From the NCBI GenBank assembly GCA_030747695.1, contig JASLKG010000001.1, forward strand, positions 177,105-241,104: 64,000 bases of DNA, in the 5' to 3' direction. Both the position numbers and the translations under genes were made by a program. How positions within the stretch are numbered: the first letter of the stretch is position 1; each line of letters starts with the position of its first letter. Below the pieces are notes generated by a model that saw nothing but the letters and a program-made list of their open reading frames with translations, was not told the origin of the DNA and made no database searches. Positions 13,101 through 19,864 of the stretch are shown piece by piece. The stretch is from Candidatus Poseidoniaceae archaeon (GTDB taxonomy: Archaea > Thermoplasmatota > Poseidoniia > Poseidoniales > Poseidoniaceae).

Positions 13101-14613
13101 TACCAGTACCATCATGGGTAATTGCACCAGTATTTGGATCAAGTGTAAATCCTATGGGTAATTGTGGTGATACAGAAACAGAGAAGTTAATTCCATCTAC
13201 ATATGGAGAAATTCTTAATTTCTCAGATATAGGAAACAATAGTCTAGAAGTTTCTTCGCCGATTGTTACTTTGTTCACATATGGAGCTGCACGTGAAGAC
13301 GAAGAACCATCTCCATGCATACCATGAGCATTCCACCCCCAACAACCAACTCTTCCAGAATCAAAAATACTACATGAAGTGTGATAACCTAATTGAATAT
13401 CTACTGAATTATAGAAAGAATCTGAATTGTATGATTGTAAAACTTCTCTGTGGAGTCCTTGATCGTTATTTGTATTCATTCCAGTGTTAGTTCCATCACC
13501 TAATTGGCCATATACGCCATTACCCCAGCACCAAATGGTTTGAGTTTTCAAAAGAGCACATGTGTGTTCATAACCTAAGTCAAAATCTATTGGTTCAATT
13601 GGTAAATCAAGTACTGAAGTTGGATATGAGTAAAAGCTTGGGGTTTTACTTTTAACACCCAATTGGCCGTAGTTGTTGTACCCCCAGCATTTCAAATCCC
13701 CACTTTCCAATAGAGCACATGTGTGACGATAACCTGTAACTACTGATACAGCAGGATCTGAATATGGCAATATTACTTGTACCATTTTGTCCCTATTTGT
13801 CTGAGTGCCATCTCCCAATTGGCCTTGGCCATTGTAACCCCAGCAGTACACTGCTCCTATTTCGCTCAATATACAAGTGTGCAAATCCTTTGTGCTAATA
13901 CTAACTGGATTTACATTCGTGGGTATATCAATTAATGTTGGCTTAACGATGTAACCATATTTGTTGGTATCAAAATGTGTTTGGCCGTAATTGTTTTGAC
14001 CCCAACAATAAATTTGTTGGGAGTCGGTTAGTGCGCATTTGTGATTATTCCCTATTGCGATTTCAATGATGGTTTCATTTTCGTCAATTAGTACTCTTTC
14101 AGGTGAGTAATAATAGCTCTGTGTATCTCCCACCCCGGACTCCCAATAGCTATTAGATCCCCAACACCAAAGATGGTTATTAGTGTCTATTGCACATGTT
14201 GAGTCATGTCCAGCAACAGCCTTAGCAATTTTTACACCTGCAGGGAAATCAACAGGCAGATGTTCTTTCTCAGAGTGTGGGCTAGGTGTCTGATAACCAA
14301 TTCCTAACCAGCCATAGGCATTGTATCCACTACATGTCATTGTTTTATCATCATAAATGATACAACTGTGATGCTGACCAACTGTCATTGATTCTGCTCT
14401 AATACTGCTAAAGAAAGAGGCGTCTTCGACAAATGTACTTGGGTTATATGGCGAACTAATATTAAGTGATGAAGATGAAAACTCAGTATTCTGATTATCA
14501 ATTATTTCTGTAATGTCATTACTCGTTTTAGAAGTGCCATATTGTGACTGGGGCATCATCAACATCAATGATGCGAGAAATATTGAAACTAGCAATTGAT
14601 AATGCCTAGCCAT
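4120..14613 (-). CDS. Giant secreted RCC1-repeat / TSP3 surface protein with C-terminal membrane anchor
   Basis: A 3,497-residue protein. It starts with a signal peptide (MARHYQLLVSIFLASLMLMM). Residues ~70-2810 hold 42 RCC1-like blades of the form HTCAI..G.VYCWG.N..GQLGDGT, with Cys-Trp-Gly almost invariant. The blades fall into six runs of seven, each closed by a ~75-100 residue linker with LPxGFTLDxNTG (He_PIG/Ig-like) features. TSP3 calcium repeats occupy ~2890-3290. A membrane helix (GLGAWDLIGMFGGIPLFSW, ~3310-3335) and a ~160-residue cytosolic tail follow. RCC1 folds are seven-bladed propellers, so six successive propellers are expected, held off the membrane by a stiff calcium stalk. 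Two Cys per blade suggest disulfides outside the cell. The start is probably leaderless, since no Shine-Dalgarno precedes it. Ligand or adhesion target is unknown. Confidence 0.9.
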   Translation of the reverse strand: MARHYQLLVSIFLASLMLMMPQSQYGTSKTSNDITEIIDNQNTEFSSSSLNISSPYNPSTFVEDASFFSSIRAESMTVGQHHSCIIYDDKTMTCSGYNAYGWLGIGYQTPSPHSEKEHLPVDFPAGVKIAKAVAGHDSTCAIDTNNHLWCWGSNSYWESGVGDTQSYYYSPERVLIDENETIIEIAIGNNHKCALTDSQQIYCWGQNNYGQTHFDTNKYGYIVKPTLIDIPTNVNPVSISTKDLHTCILSEIGAVYCWGYNGQGQLGDGTQTNRDKMVQVILPYSDPAVSVVTGYRHTCALLESGDLKCWGYNNYGQLGVKSKTPSFYSYPTSVLDLPIEPIDFDLGYEHTCALLKTQTIWCWGNGVYGQLGDGTNTGMNTNNDQGLHREVLQSYNSDSFYNSVDIQLGYHTSCSIFDSGRVGCWGWNAHGMHGDGSSSSRAAPYVNKVTIGEETSRLLFPISEKLRISPYVDGINFSVSVSPQLPIGFTLDPNTGAITHDGTGSLNTTFHNLTFIAGEDQITTPISIVVKESLPYPGRIRSHLAGISIFSDDSISSIASLSSTKNHVCINQITGEIYCWGDGSHGQLGTGSTNYFATVPQPSKGSTAYNPIRDTYYVVAATSHTCSLTNSGKVYCWGEGEDNRLGYGSTSDQISPQLAPFPAHRTVEMIATHESHNCAITDNGEVYCWGNNTDGQIGMGYKSSNQGHPTQVNLPGNRMAVAISVGDSFSCAVLDNGSITCWGGNDLGQLGDGTNANSTQPGQHTILGQNAITVSSGKSHSCAILVTGEVACWGQNNMGQLGDSSLNDQATPVIVQLPSSKNAIMIDVGISHTCAIMDDGSMYCWGLNADGQLGDGTNSSHQSIPVQSQLPSNKSAVIVAVGNAHTCILTNDSAIHCIGSNSLGQFGDSTEGSGSRSYNQTHWNRNDSMSVLYSTIGYSMSKRFVIAGWGDIDYSSSQLPNGYTLDSNLKIIQYSGLGQIGQNQISLFASNSMSNYSKNLVLNNFEHNYIEGRVDSLSYGAGFGESGNKDALAISAGYEHSCLVTWEYKMKCWGYSGHGESGSGSLSVQSTPVNVYDSEMKSTKAMDVGTYHVCSIDNESQLYCWGYNGQGQLGDSTTTTKSYPTRVTELTDTLQVSTSAYHTCALNSEWRVYCWGDNAYGQSGNSVGNNQLSPQQITGLGDSRPIMVSAGREHACILLENGTIGCLGRADLGAMGDGSSTETHNVIRWPNLPQGKSAISLSSGWRHVCAIFDDFSLYCWGSNNNGQIGNGNKTNIFTPIQILDSSYQVVGVTTGQGTTCSWLRNGSALCWGDNAYGQIGNGNNTEMTTPTWVKKHTSNNDIGIISMDNSAYQTCAQYDNGAVSCWGKANSYYGLGDATQTTRYQPSTFIYPTEEYDGSVKLTTHLNFVEGNQINNTIIDVGWNSNFSISGTLPNSITFNSSTRILSYDGTPLTPGTFNLQTVDIFGTRNIQIAYKSVKINSMEGRVEGPWLGNASANSIYENNQISMINAFHNHACFVEHQGDLYCWGIGNSGQLGTGSNVNYNYPRESNVNEQTNFSTVSTGAVHSCALNDESELLCWGSRAHYRLGDGSNSGHVEYPREYTSDSDIYGHKLASVSAGGAHTCAIKFDTTTWCWGIGNYGQIGDGNIYSSGIMPKQVYFPNNLSAISLTLGYSNSCAIVDTGAIYCWGRNNQGQLGVGNLTDQNYPTKVSLPNGRYALAIEAGDYHVCAILDDYSIKCWGQNTFGQLGNGNIDDKNSPTSVILSGLNNPIQISAGGSSTCALFDNGQIKCWGSNYNGELGLGSSGSSNSQQNSPQTLTAISHLDSSQVTVGTNFACALFHDGAPRCWGIGTSGQLGSGVSSSNSVPVLVKDYGERLNDSIQFIHGTQISIPIHIAGWDYISTPIGSYPNGVAWNNGTYSMELNGNLTVGNHSASVVFSNSIKNITVTISFQIIERIDPWSNRVASHSIGMSILGENSLIPIQIESGGGHTCFITSNMYNYCQGDNSYGQLGSGSYSGAYTSPYKIYNFEEPLESLSTGQDHTCGIDYEGTLYCWGRNNYGQIGNGYSHGNSKYDIPQKIDVDSNGNDLTRALQIGVGYGHSCGIFEDLELYCWGYNSAGQLGIGSQSSYNRPYIVDLPGNQRATDISLGNYHTCAITDNGSVYCWGDNGNGKLGDNSQTNSHLPIYVELPQNRKAIGISLAVSHSCAILDNNSVYCWGRNNYGQLGIGEAGDAWTPEFVELPSGSIAVQISTGEHHSCAVLKNGSAYCWGYNNYNQVEGSINNEQPSNVYSPIYVESKYNHRFVSISIGHLFTCGITENAEITCWGYDSAGRIISLNEGNSDRFRYVISEEYTKIIQPIGWGINNYSVTQLPQGMSMNGSTLTISSNANQSGLLLWNVNTLDASNQGTIDYDAMIIDRKQNSAPAWTNSISYKDANSEVSMIAVDANYGHSCGIDQEGKLYCWGNNGDGQLGDLSTNVRRSPTPVRFNGDDPVVKQVSVGRYNTCILTEGNRVMCWGDGQYGQNGQGSWNTDATDYDRLNPREVLLPWSSNATMISTGDKFACALMDDGSVECWGWNSYGQLGIGSTSPSYSGLPQTVMLPEDRFAISIDSTESYTCAVMDDGTMYCWGNQIYGNMGTGSGHLSGTASYAHTPIPVDLPRGYEVSFMSVGMRHSCAVMTDDSLWCWGRNAYGEIGVGNVSNSNSQIIRRPVKIDMQYYSPIVSLSAGRDSTCTLHDDGSLNCWGSNIYGQIGTGLIGGDTYSPISIQLDGGVTATSIASGSTFKCATTSDGAIQCWGDNNDGRLGDGTQEQNPYPGLIDMDLPTPSSILTYLEGETKQNENYVSGWNYTFVVSPTLPQGFELDENTGTIYSIGNSTFGVSRHNISAVAGPYVATVEITIAVIRDTDGDGIPDAEDYDDDDDGNLDSLDNCPSQAGTSTLGGYIGCPDSDGDGWADLIDPFDDDDTQWKDTDGDGYGDNPNGTTPDVWILDSSQWFDTDGDGYGDNEFGTRGDSCPTLEGYSTKDVYGCPDSDSDGWSDNGDAFPFADSQWADRDGDGWGDNQSAGAEFVDQFPSDGTQWNDTDGDGHGDNKYGTEGDWFPNDPERWADSDRDGVADEDDAFVNDATQSSDRDGDLYGDDPLGNRADEFPDDPTEWKDTDGDGVGNNADAFPFDPTQTTDRDGDGYGDNPLGSGADLFPDNPTQWEDKDGDGLGDNLTGTEADPYLFDFDNDGYNDSIDVLPNFYSPGDLDNDGVPDELDWKPSDYREWSDFDGDGKGDNEDPDDDGDGYADTDEIRQETDPYDKNDVPVESFEIVIPGTNVGLGAWDLIGMFGGIPLFSWIMFGFITRNKRCAKYEVMLNGARSRDELHRIALRWEYSLMLRMLGPHQGIRLERLRAELDDHFEKYEASFEYAGEDQTQLVEKEMPEIRDTVETEQVITEQDPIIQEVVEQPVQSVPDITTSGTVSSDGYEWLTHNGQNYYRLPNTNSEWNLWQG
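4690..5900 (-). repeat. TSP3-type calcium-binding repeat array (coding)
   Basis: In-frame Asp-rich repeats (DTDGDGYGDN, DAFPFDPTQ and similar) form the stalk between the propellers and the membrane helix. Many contain inserted GTEAD or GSGAD turns, also found in the neighbouring 15545-19864 protein. Confidence 0.85.
6170..14400 (-). repeat. 42 RCC1-type repeats in six blocks of seven (coding)
   Basis: Every ~48-60 codons the CWG(x)N(x2)GQLG(x)G motif recurs. Counting them along the protein gives seven per block, six blocks, with non-repeat linkers between. Variants of the core include CSG, CIG, CLG and CQG, one each. The repeats are diverged at DNA level. Confidence 0.88.
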
Positions 14614-14688
14614 GTTTGGCGGAAAGTTATCAAATTATTAACAATATTTATTCTGAAAATTTATTTATCATTCCCTACAGGAAATGGG

Positions 14689-15453
14689 TTAAGCCGAATT
14701 TACAACTTTTCTGGTATCGATCATTTTGTATATCCACCATAGAGCAATTCCAGCAAAAATGTGTTTCAGTGTGTGACCACTAATGATTCCTAATGATTTA
14801 TAGATTTCAACATCCAAATTTTCAACAAGTGTTGCAAGCATGATAAACGAAATAGACCACAAATAATATTGGGATTTATCATATGAGTTCTTTCCATATA
14901 TTAGAAGAATCATTATCAGAATTAATGGCTGATGTTTGAATATGAAATAAGCTCTCAAGTCGTCTATTATGGCCCAATAAAGAATAGTTGAAATACCTAT
15001 AATAATTATTGGAGTATGCATTTTTTTTGCGAGATCTACGCTAATGAAATCAGAAATCAACAATGAGCAATAACATGCAATTACTATTGCCATCCCAAAA
15101 CGATCCAATATCAGTGTTGTATCTGTTGGATCTAAGTGGTACAAAACAGATCCAACAAATGTAACCAACATACCTCCAAAAAGGTGGTAATGAATTAGTG
15201 ATTCAATTCCATCTCTATATTCAAAATCATCTTTTCTTTCGTTGTGCAACATTAGTCCCAATAATCCAGGGTATAAGATTGCTAAATTAGATATTACATC
15301 TAATCCATTTTGTATACCTAAAAGCGTGCGATTGTCAGCAAATGCATGATAAGATTGATCTTGTTCAATTTTACCATATGCTATTGCAATGATTAGTAGT
15401 GAAATTAGAGAACCAAAATAGAGGATTTTGGCATTCCCACTGTTATCACCCAT
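14689..15453 (-). CDS. Ceramidase-like (CREST superfamily) seven-helix membrane protein
   Basis: About 254 residues with roughly seven hydrophobic segments. Three blocks match the metal-site pattern of the alkaline ceramidase/CREST hydrolases: GSVLYHLDPTDTTLILDRF (Ser, His, Asp) and, near the C-terminus, SGHTLKH (His-x3-His). Family members hydrolyse amide bonds of lipids or act as receptors; the archaeal substrate cannot be read here. I prefer the ATG at 15453 over the TTG at 15459 because GAGG (complement of 15461-15464) precedes it at good spacing. It lies 75 nt upstream of the giant gene on the same strand and could be cotranscribed with it. Confidence 0.7.
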   Translation of the reverse strand: MGDNSGNAKILYFGSLISLLIIAIAYGKIEQDQSYHAFADNRTLLGIQNGLDVISNLAILYPGLLGLMLHNERKDDFEYRDGIESLIHYHLFGGMLVTFVGSVLYHLDPTDTTLILDRFGMAIVIACYCSLLISDFISVDLAKKMHTPIIIIGISTILYWAIIDDLRAYFIFKHQPLILIMILLIYGKNSYDKSQYYLWSISFIMLATLVENLDVEIYKSLGIISGHTLKHIFAGIALWWIYKMIDTRKVVNSA

Positions 15454-15510
15454 TACCAAACCTCTTTCTTGTCGACGAATTAGTCGTACTTAGTTTCTAG
15501 CACGGCATTT

Positions 15511-15548
15511 GCATACTAACCGTTATGTCATGTAACTTCTTAGTATGC
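15511..15548. promoter_or_regulatory. Perfect 9-bp inverted repeat in a divergent promoter
   Basis: GCATACTAA (15511-15519) and TTAGTATGC (15540-15548) form a perfect inverted repeat with a 20-bp spacer. The right arm covers the start codon of the SGNH/TSP3 gene. It could be an operator for that gene or for the divergent ceramidase-like gene. Confidence 0.45.
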
Positions 15549-18500
15549 ATGTGCCAGCAAAGCAATATCTTGTAGTTGCCGTTTTGGCAATGATGTGTTT
15601 AGCACCGTTCCAATCTGTTGAAATCGAATCTCTTGAATCCGATTCAGGCAATAAAATGGGGCCTGGAGGAGGCCCAGGGCAGGGCCCTGCAGATATTCTA
15701 TTGATGGGTAATAGTTACATTTCATCTAATTCATTGGAATCTTTACTCGGTGGTGTGATGAGTTCAGCATCAAATCAAGCTAATGTTTCAAGCCTTACAA
15801 GCGGCGGAATGAGGCTATCACAGCATGCGAGTAATGTTGCTTCTTCTGGACATCAATGGAATAACACTCTGAATAATGGGGATTGGGATTGGGTTGTATT
15901 ACAGGATCAGAGTCAAGTCCCCGGATTCCCTCGAAGCCAGCAAGAATGGATTGCAAGTAAAGATGGCGCAGTACAACTTGCTGAAATAATTGAAGATAAT
16001 GATGGAGAAACAATTCTAATGATGACTTGGGGAAGGCGTAGTGGCGATAGTAACAATGCTTGGCGCTTCCCAGATTTCTCGACTATGCAGGACGAGTTAG
16101 CAAGTGGTTACTTAGATTATAGGGACAATATTACTGCTAATGGCGACACGGTATGGGTAGCCCCGGTTGGGCTTGCATTCGAGCACATACATGACAATGT
16201 TTTAGCAGATGGAGATGATCCTACAAGTTCTGGAAATTTGTTCTATGATCTTTATTCTAGTGATGGAAGCCATCCCTCTTTAGCGGGTTCTTATCTTGCA
16301 GCTTGTGTATTGTATGCTACAATTACAGGAAATAATCCTGTAGGATTGTCACATGCTACCAGTCTCTCAAATTCAGTAGTTCTTGAATTACAACAAGCTG
16401 CTGCTGCAACTGTATTCAATGGGACTAATAACTTGGATTATCCATGGCAATCAATGAATAATCAAGGTGGTTCAAATCCTAACTTAACAATTAGAGATTC
16501 ACAACTAGGATTTGAATGGGTTAATGGTAAACCCCATTGGGATGGCGAATTTATATTTGAAAATGTTTTAACTTTGAACAATGGCGATTTGTTGTTGAGT
16601 TCAGTATTCGAAGACCATGATCCAATATACCAATACCGAAATTGTACTTCAAGTTCCTACAATAACAACTCAATAACAATAATCTTTGCAATATTACACT
16701 TAAGACAAAATGGCGATTGTATAGATAATTTAGAGATAAAGGACATCTCAACTAATAAGTCACAAAGTATGGGGATTTCACGCCTCAGGTCAATGGTTTC
16801 TGATAACCAAAATAACATTTATATTTCTGGATCTATTTCTACATATGATAGTACTTTAATTACAACTAGAACTATTCAGTTTGGAGATGAAATAAACTTC
16901 ACTATAAACTCTGAAATAGGTTTCAAGGGAGTTGGTTTTGTTGCAAAAATAAATTCAAGTGGTGATTTTGAATGGGTCAAAAATGGTGGTAATTCAGCTA
17001 GTCATGAGTTTATGAGTATGGATTTTGATAATAATGGTAATTTGGTAGTTGTGGGTAATCAATATGGAGACAATCTCTCGTTTGGACAACATAGTGTCAT
17101 CAAATATGATTATAATGGTGTTTTTGTAGCATCTATCTCTCCTTCAGGTATTTGGAGATGGGCCTCTAAAGGAGGTTCAGATTGGAAATCTGTAATGGCA
17201 TGGGATCTCGATACAGATTCAAATGGAAACACGGTGATTACAGGACAATATTGGTTAGTCGATTCCAATATTACAGGAGTTAGTTTTGGCAATTATGAGT
17301 TGCCTAGTGGAAATAGTGTTCCCGGAATGTATCTTGCCAAAATAGATAACAATGGCATATGGAAGTGGGCTAAAGCATTCAATAGTACTGTTTGGTCTGT
17401 AGGGAAGACCATTTCTATAGATTCTAATTCAGATATTTATGTTTCAGGAGAGTTTTACTCAGATTCAGTAGGAAATAGCACAATGATTTCGGCAGGAGGT
17501 TCACAAAATGGATTTGTAGCAAAATTTGATTCAAATGGTAATTGGACTTGGGTAAAGCATATTGATTGTTCATGTGAAATTGCAATGTCGTCATCAATTA
17601 TAGATTTAAATGATAATTTGTTACTAGGGGGTAATTACAATGGTGTTATACAGCTTGATTCATTAAGACAGCCTGTTGTTGTAGGCCAGGTTGATATATT
17701 TGTGGCAAAAATCAATTCAAGTGGAGTATGGAAACATTCTTTTGGATTTGGTACTACTGAAGAGTTTGATCATCTTTTTCCAGGAGGAATGTCAATGGAT
17801 TATTCAGGGAATTTGTACTTGACAGGTTATTTGGGTCAAGATGATGGTATGGTTTCAAAATTCGGTATAATAGAGAAGACAAACTATCACTGGTATCTCG
17901 CAAAATTATCTTCAGATTATGATGGAGACATGAGTCCGGATTCCATTGATGATGATGACGATAATGATTTCATTAATGATAACTCAGATTTGTGCCAATA
18001 TTCTCCTATAGGATTCCAATCGTTTGCGGCATTAGATCATGATAGTGATGGCTGCCGTGATAGTGATGAAGATGATGATGATGATGGAGACACATTAAAT
18101 GATACTATTGACCAATGCCCAAAAGGAAATACGAACTGGGTCTCAAATAATCTTACAGATTTTGATAGTGATGGTTGTATGGATGCATTAGAAGATTATG
18201 ATGATGATGGAGATGGTTTTCAAGACTTTGAAGATTATTGTCCTCGTGAGATTGGCAATTCAACATTTGATTATGAGAAAGGTTGTCCAGATAGCGATGG
18301 AGATGGTAGGGCAGACATACTTGATCCATTCGAAGATGACCCTGATGAATGGGCAGATACTGATGGTGATGAAGTTGGAGACAATTCCGATGCATTTCCA
18401 TTGGATGCTACTCAAAAGTATGACACTGATGAAGATGGATATGGAGATGAAGAATTTGGCAATAATGGAGATTCATGCCCCCTAATTCCTGGAAATTCAA

Positions 18501-19864
18501 CCATCGATAGGAAAGGATGTCCAGATAGCGATGGTGATGGTTGGTCAGATGATGGCGATGATTTCCCTTATGATCCAAGTGAATATTTGGATTCGGATAA
18601 TGATGGATTCCCTGATGATATAGATGCATTCCCATATGATCCAACTCAATGGGAAGATTCTGATGGGGATGGATATGGGGACAATTCTGGAGGAAGTTTA
18701 GCAGATGCATATCCGAATGACCCAAGTAGGTATGCAGATTCTGACCGAGATGGTATCGATGACCAAGCTGATGCATTCCCTTATGACCCAACTCAATGGG
18801 AAGATTCTGATGGCGATGGTATGGGTGACAACCCTATGGGTATAGGAGCAGATAAGTTCCCAGATGATCCTACACAGTGGGGCGATATTGATGGTGACGG
18901 TTATGGAGACAACAGTACTGGTAACAATCCTGATGCATTCCCTAACGATGCAACACAGTGGTCTGACCGGGACGGAGATGGATACGGAGACAATCTAGCT
19001 GGAAGATTGTATGACATGTTCCCTGATAATCCAACTCAATGGATTGACGATGACGGAGACGGCCTAGGAGACAATCAATCTGGAACCAATGCAGATCCAT
19101 ATCTCAATGACTTCGACAATGATGGGTACAACGACACGATTGACATCCTACCTCGCCTCTCATCTCCTGGAGATTTGGATAACGACGGATGCATGGATGA
19201 AGAAGATGAATTCAAAGACAATTCGCTTGAGTGCATAGACACTGATGGCGATGGAATTGGCAATAATGCAGATGCTGACGATGATAATGATTTGGTGACT
19301 GACGCAGATGAGATTCGTGCCGGAACAGATCCTCTAGATCCATATGACACACCAGTTGACAGTTTTGAGATACAAATCGGTAATATTGGTCTTGGTGCTT
19401 GGGATTTGATAGGAATGTTTGGGGGTATTCCAATTTTCTCTTGGTTACTATTTGGATTTGCAACAAGAAATTCACGTTGTGCGAGATATGAAGGAGAACT
19501 AGAGAAAGCTAATTCCCGACAAGAACTTGAAAAAGTAGCATTACGTTGGGAATATAGTTTGATGCTTCGTTTGCTTGGACCCCATCAAGGAATACGTCTT
19601 GAGAGGTTAAGGTCTGAACTTGATGATAAGTTTGAGTATGCAGAGAATATGTTACTAAGTGAAGATAGTGAGCCAATTACAGATATCGATCAAACGCCTT
19701 TAGTGGAAGCTGAGGACAAAGAAATCCCGGAAATAGGCTCAGCCCCTCCAATTGATTCTATACCTGACCAAATCGATGAAAATGGTTACTCATGGTTGAA
19801 GTACAATAACCTACAATGGTATCGAACAAATGATGAATCTGAATGGTATCATTTTGAAGGTTAA
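15545..19864 (+). CDS. Secreted SGNH-hydrolase-like / beta-propeller / TSP3 protein with membrane anchor
   Basis: A 1,439-residue protein with a signal-like N-terminus (YLVVAVLAMMCLAPF). Residues ~50-300 resemble SGNH/DUF4886-type hydrolases: GNSYISSNSLE (nucleophile block), WVVLQDQSQVPG, and SSDGSHPSLAGSYLA with the Asp-x-x-His pair. Residues ~330-790 carry propeller-type repeats of the form FVAKINSSG.W.W (SBBP-like). TSP3 repeats run ~797-1265. A membrane helix (GAWDLIGMFGGIPIFSWLL, ~1283-1305) and a tail nearly identical in pattern to that of the giant protein follow. So the ectodomain differs but the anchor and cytosolic module are shared. Its stop codon overlaps the stop of the convergent subtilase gene. 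Substrate is unknown; polysaccharide deacetylation or ester hydrolysis would be guesses. Confidence 0.82.
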   Translation: MHVPAKQYLVVAVLAMMCLAPFQSVEIESLESDSGNKMGPGGGPGQGPADILLMGNSYISSNSLESLLGGVMSSASNQANVSSLTSGGMRLSQHASNVASSGHQWNNTLNNGDWDWVVLQDQSQVPGFPRSQQEWIASKDGAVQLAEIIEDNDGETILMMTWGRRSGDSNNAWRFPDFSTMQDELASGYLDYRDNITANGDTVWVAPVGLAFEHIHDNVLADGDDPTSSGNLFYDLYSSDGSHPSLAGSYLAACVLYATITGNNPVGLSHATSLSNSVVLELQQAAAATVFNGTNNLDYPWQSMNNQGGSNPNLTIRDSQLGFEWVNGKPHWDGEFIFENVLTLNNGDLLLSSVFEDHDPIYQYRNCTSSSYNNNSITIIFAILHLRQNGDCIDNLEIKDISTNKSQSMGISRLRSMVSDNQNNIYISGSISTYDSTLITTRTIQFGDEINFTINSEIGFKGVGFVAKINSSGDFEWVKNGGNSASHEFMSMDFDNNGNLVVVGNQYGDNLSFGQHSVIKYDYNGVFVASISPSGIWRWASKGGSDWKSVMAWDLDTDSNGNTVITGQYWLVDSNITGVSFGNYELPSGNSVPGMYLAKIDNNGIWKWAKAFNSTVWSVGKTISIDSNSDIYVSGEFYSDSVGNSTMISAGGSQNGFVAKFDSNGNWTWVKHIDCSCEIAMSSSIIDLNDNLLLGGNYNGVIQLDSLRQPVVVGQVDIFVAKINSSGVWKHSFGFGTTEEFDHLFPGGMSMDYSGNLYLTGYLGQDDGMVSKFGIIEKTNYHWYLAKLSSDYDGDMSPDSIDDDDDNDFINDNSDLCQYSPIGFQSFAALDHDSDGCRDSDEDDDDDGDTLNDTIDQCPKGNTNWVSNNLTDFDSDGCMDALEDYDDDGDGFQDFEDYCPREIGNSTFDYEKGCPDSDGDGRADILDPFEDDPDEWADTDGDEVGDNSDAFPLDATQKYDTDEDGYGDEEFGNNGDSCPLIPGNSTIDRKGCPDSDGDGWSDDGDDFPYDPSEYLDSDNDGFPDDIDAFPYDPTQWEDSDGDGYGDNSGGSLADAYPNDPSRYADSDRDGIDDQADAFPYDPTQWEDSDGDGMGDNPMGIGADKFPDDPTQWGDIDGDGYGDNSTGNNPDAFPNDATQWSDRDGDGYGDNLAGRLYDMFPDNPTQWIDDDGDGLGDNQSGTNADPYLNDFDNDGYNDTIDILPRLSSPGDLDNDGCMDEEDEFKDNSLECIDTDGDGIGNNADADDDNDLVTDADEIRAGTDPLDPYDTPVDSFEIQIGNIGLGAWDLIGMFGGIPIFSWLLFGFATRNSRCARYEGELEKANSRQELEKVALRWEYSLMLRLLGPHQGIRLERLRSELDDKFEYAENMLLSEDSEPITDIDQTPLVEAEDKEIPEIGSAPPIDSIPDQIDENGYSWLKYNNLQWYRTNDESEWYHFEG
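17920..19340 (+). repeat. TSP3-type calcium-binding repeat array (coding)
   Basis: In-frame DxDGDGxGD/DAFPxDPTQW repeats form the stalk of the SGNH-like protein. The last repeats (DADDDNDLVTDADEIRAGTD) are closely similar in order to the end of the array in the giant RCC1 protein. Confidence 0.85.

Noticed and set aside
6170..14400. Regular spacing at DNA level suggesting a CRISPR or satellite array
   Set aside because: The periodicity is that of translated RCC1 repeats; units vary in length and sequence and are in one open frame.
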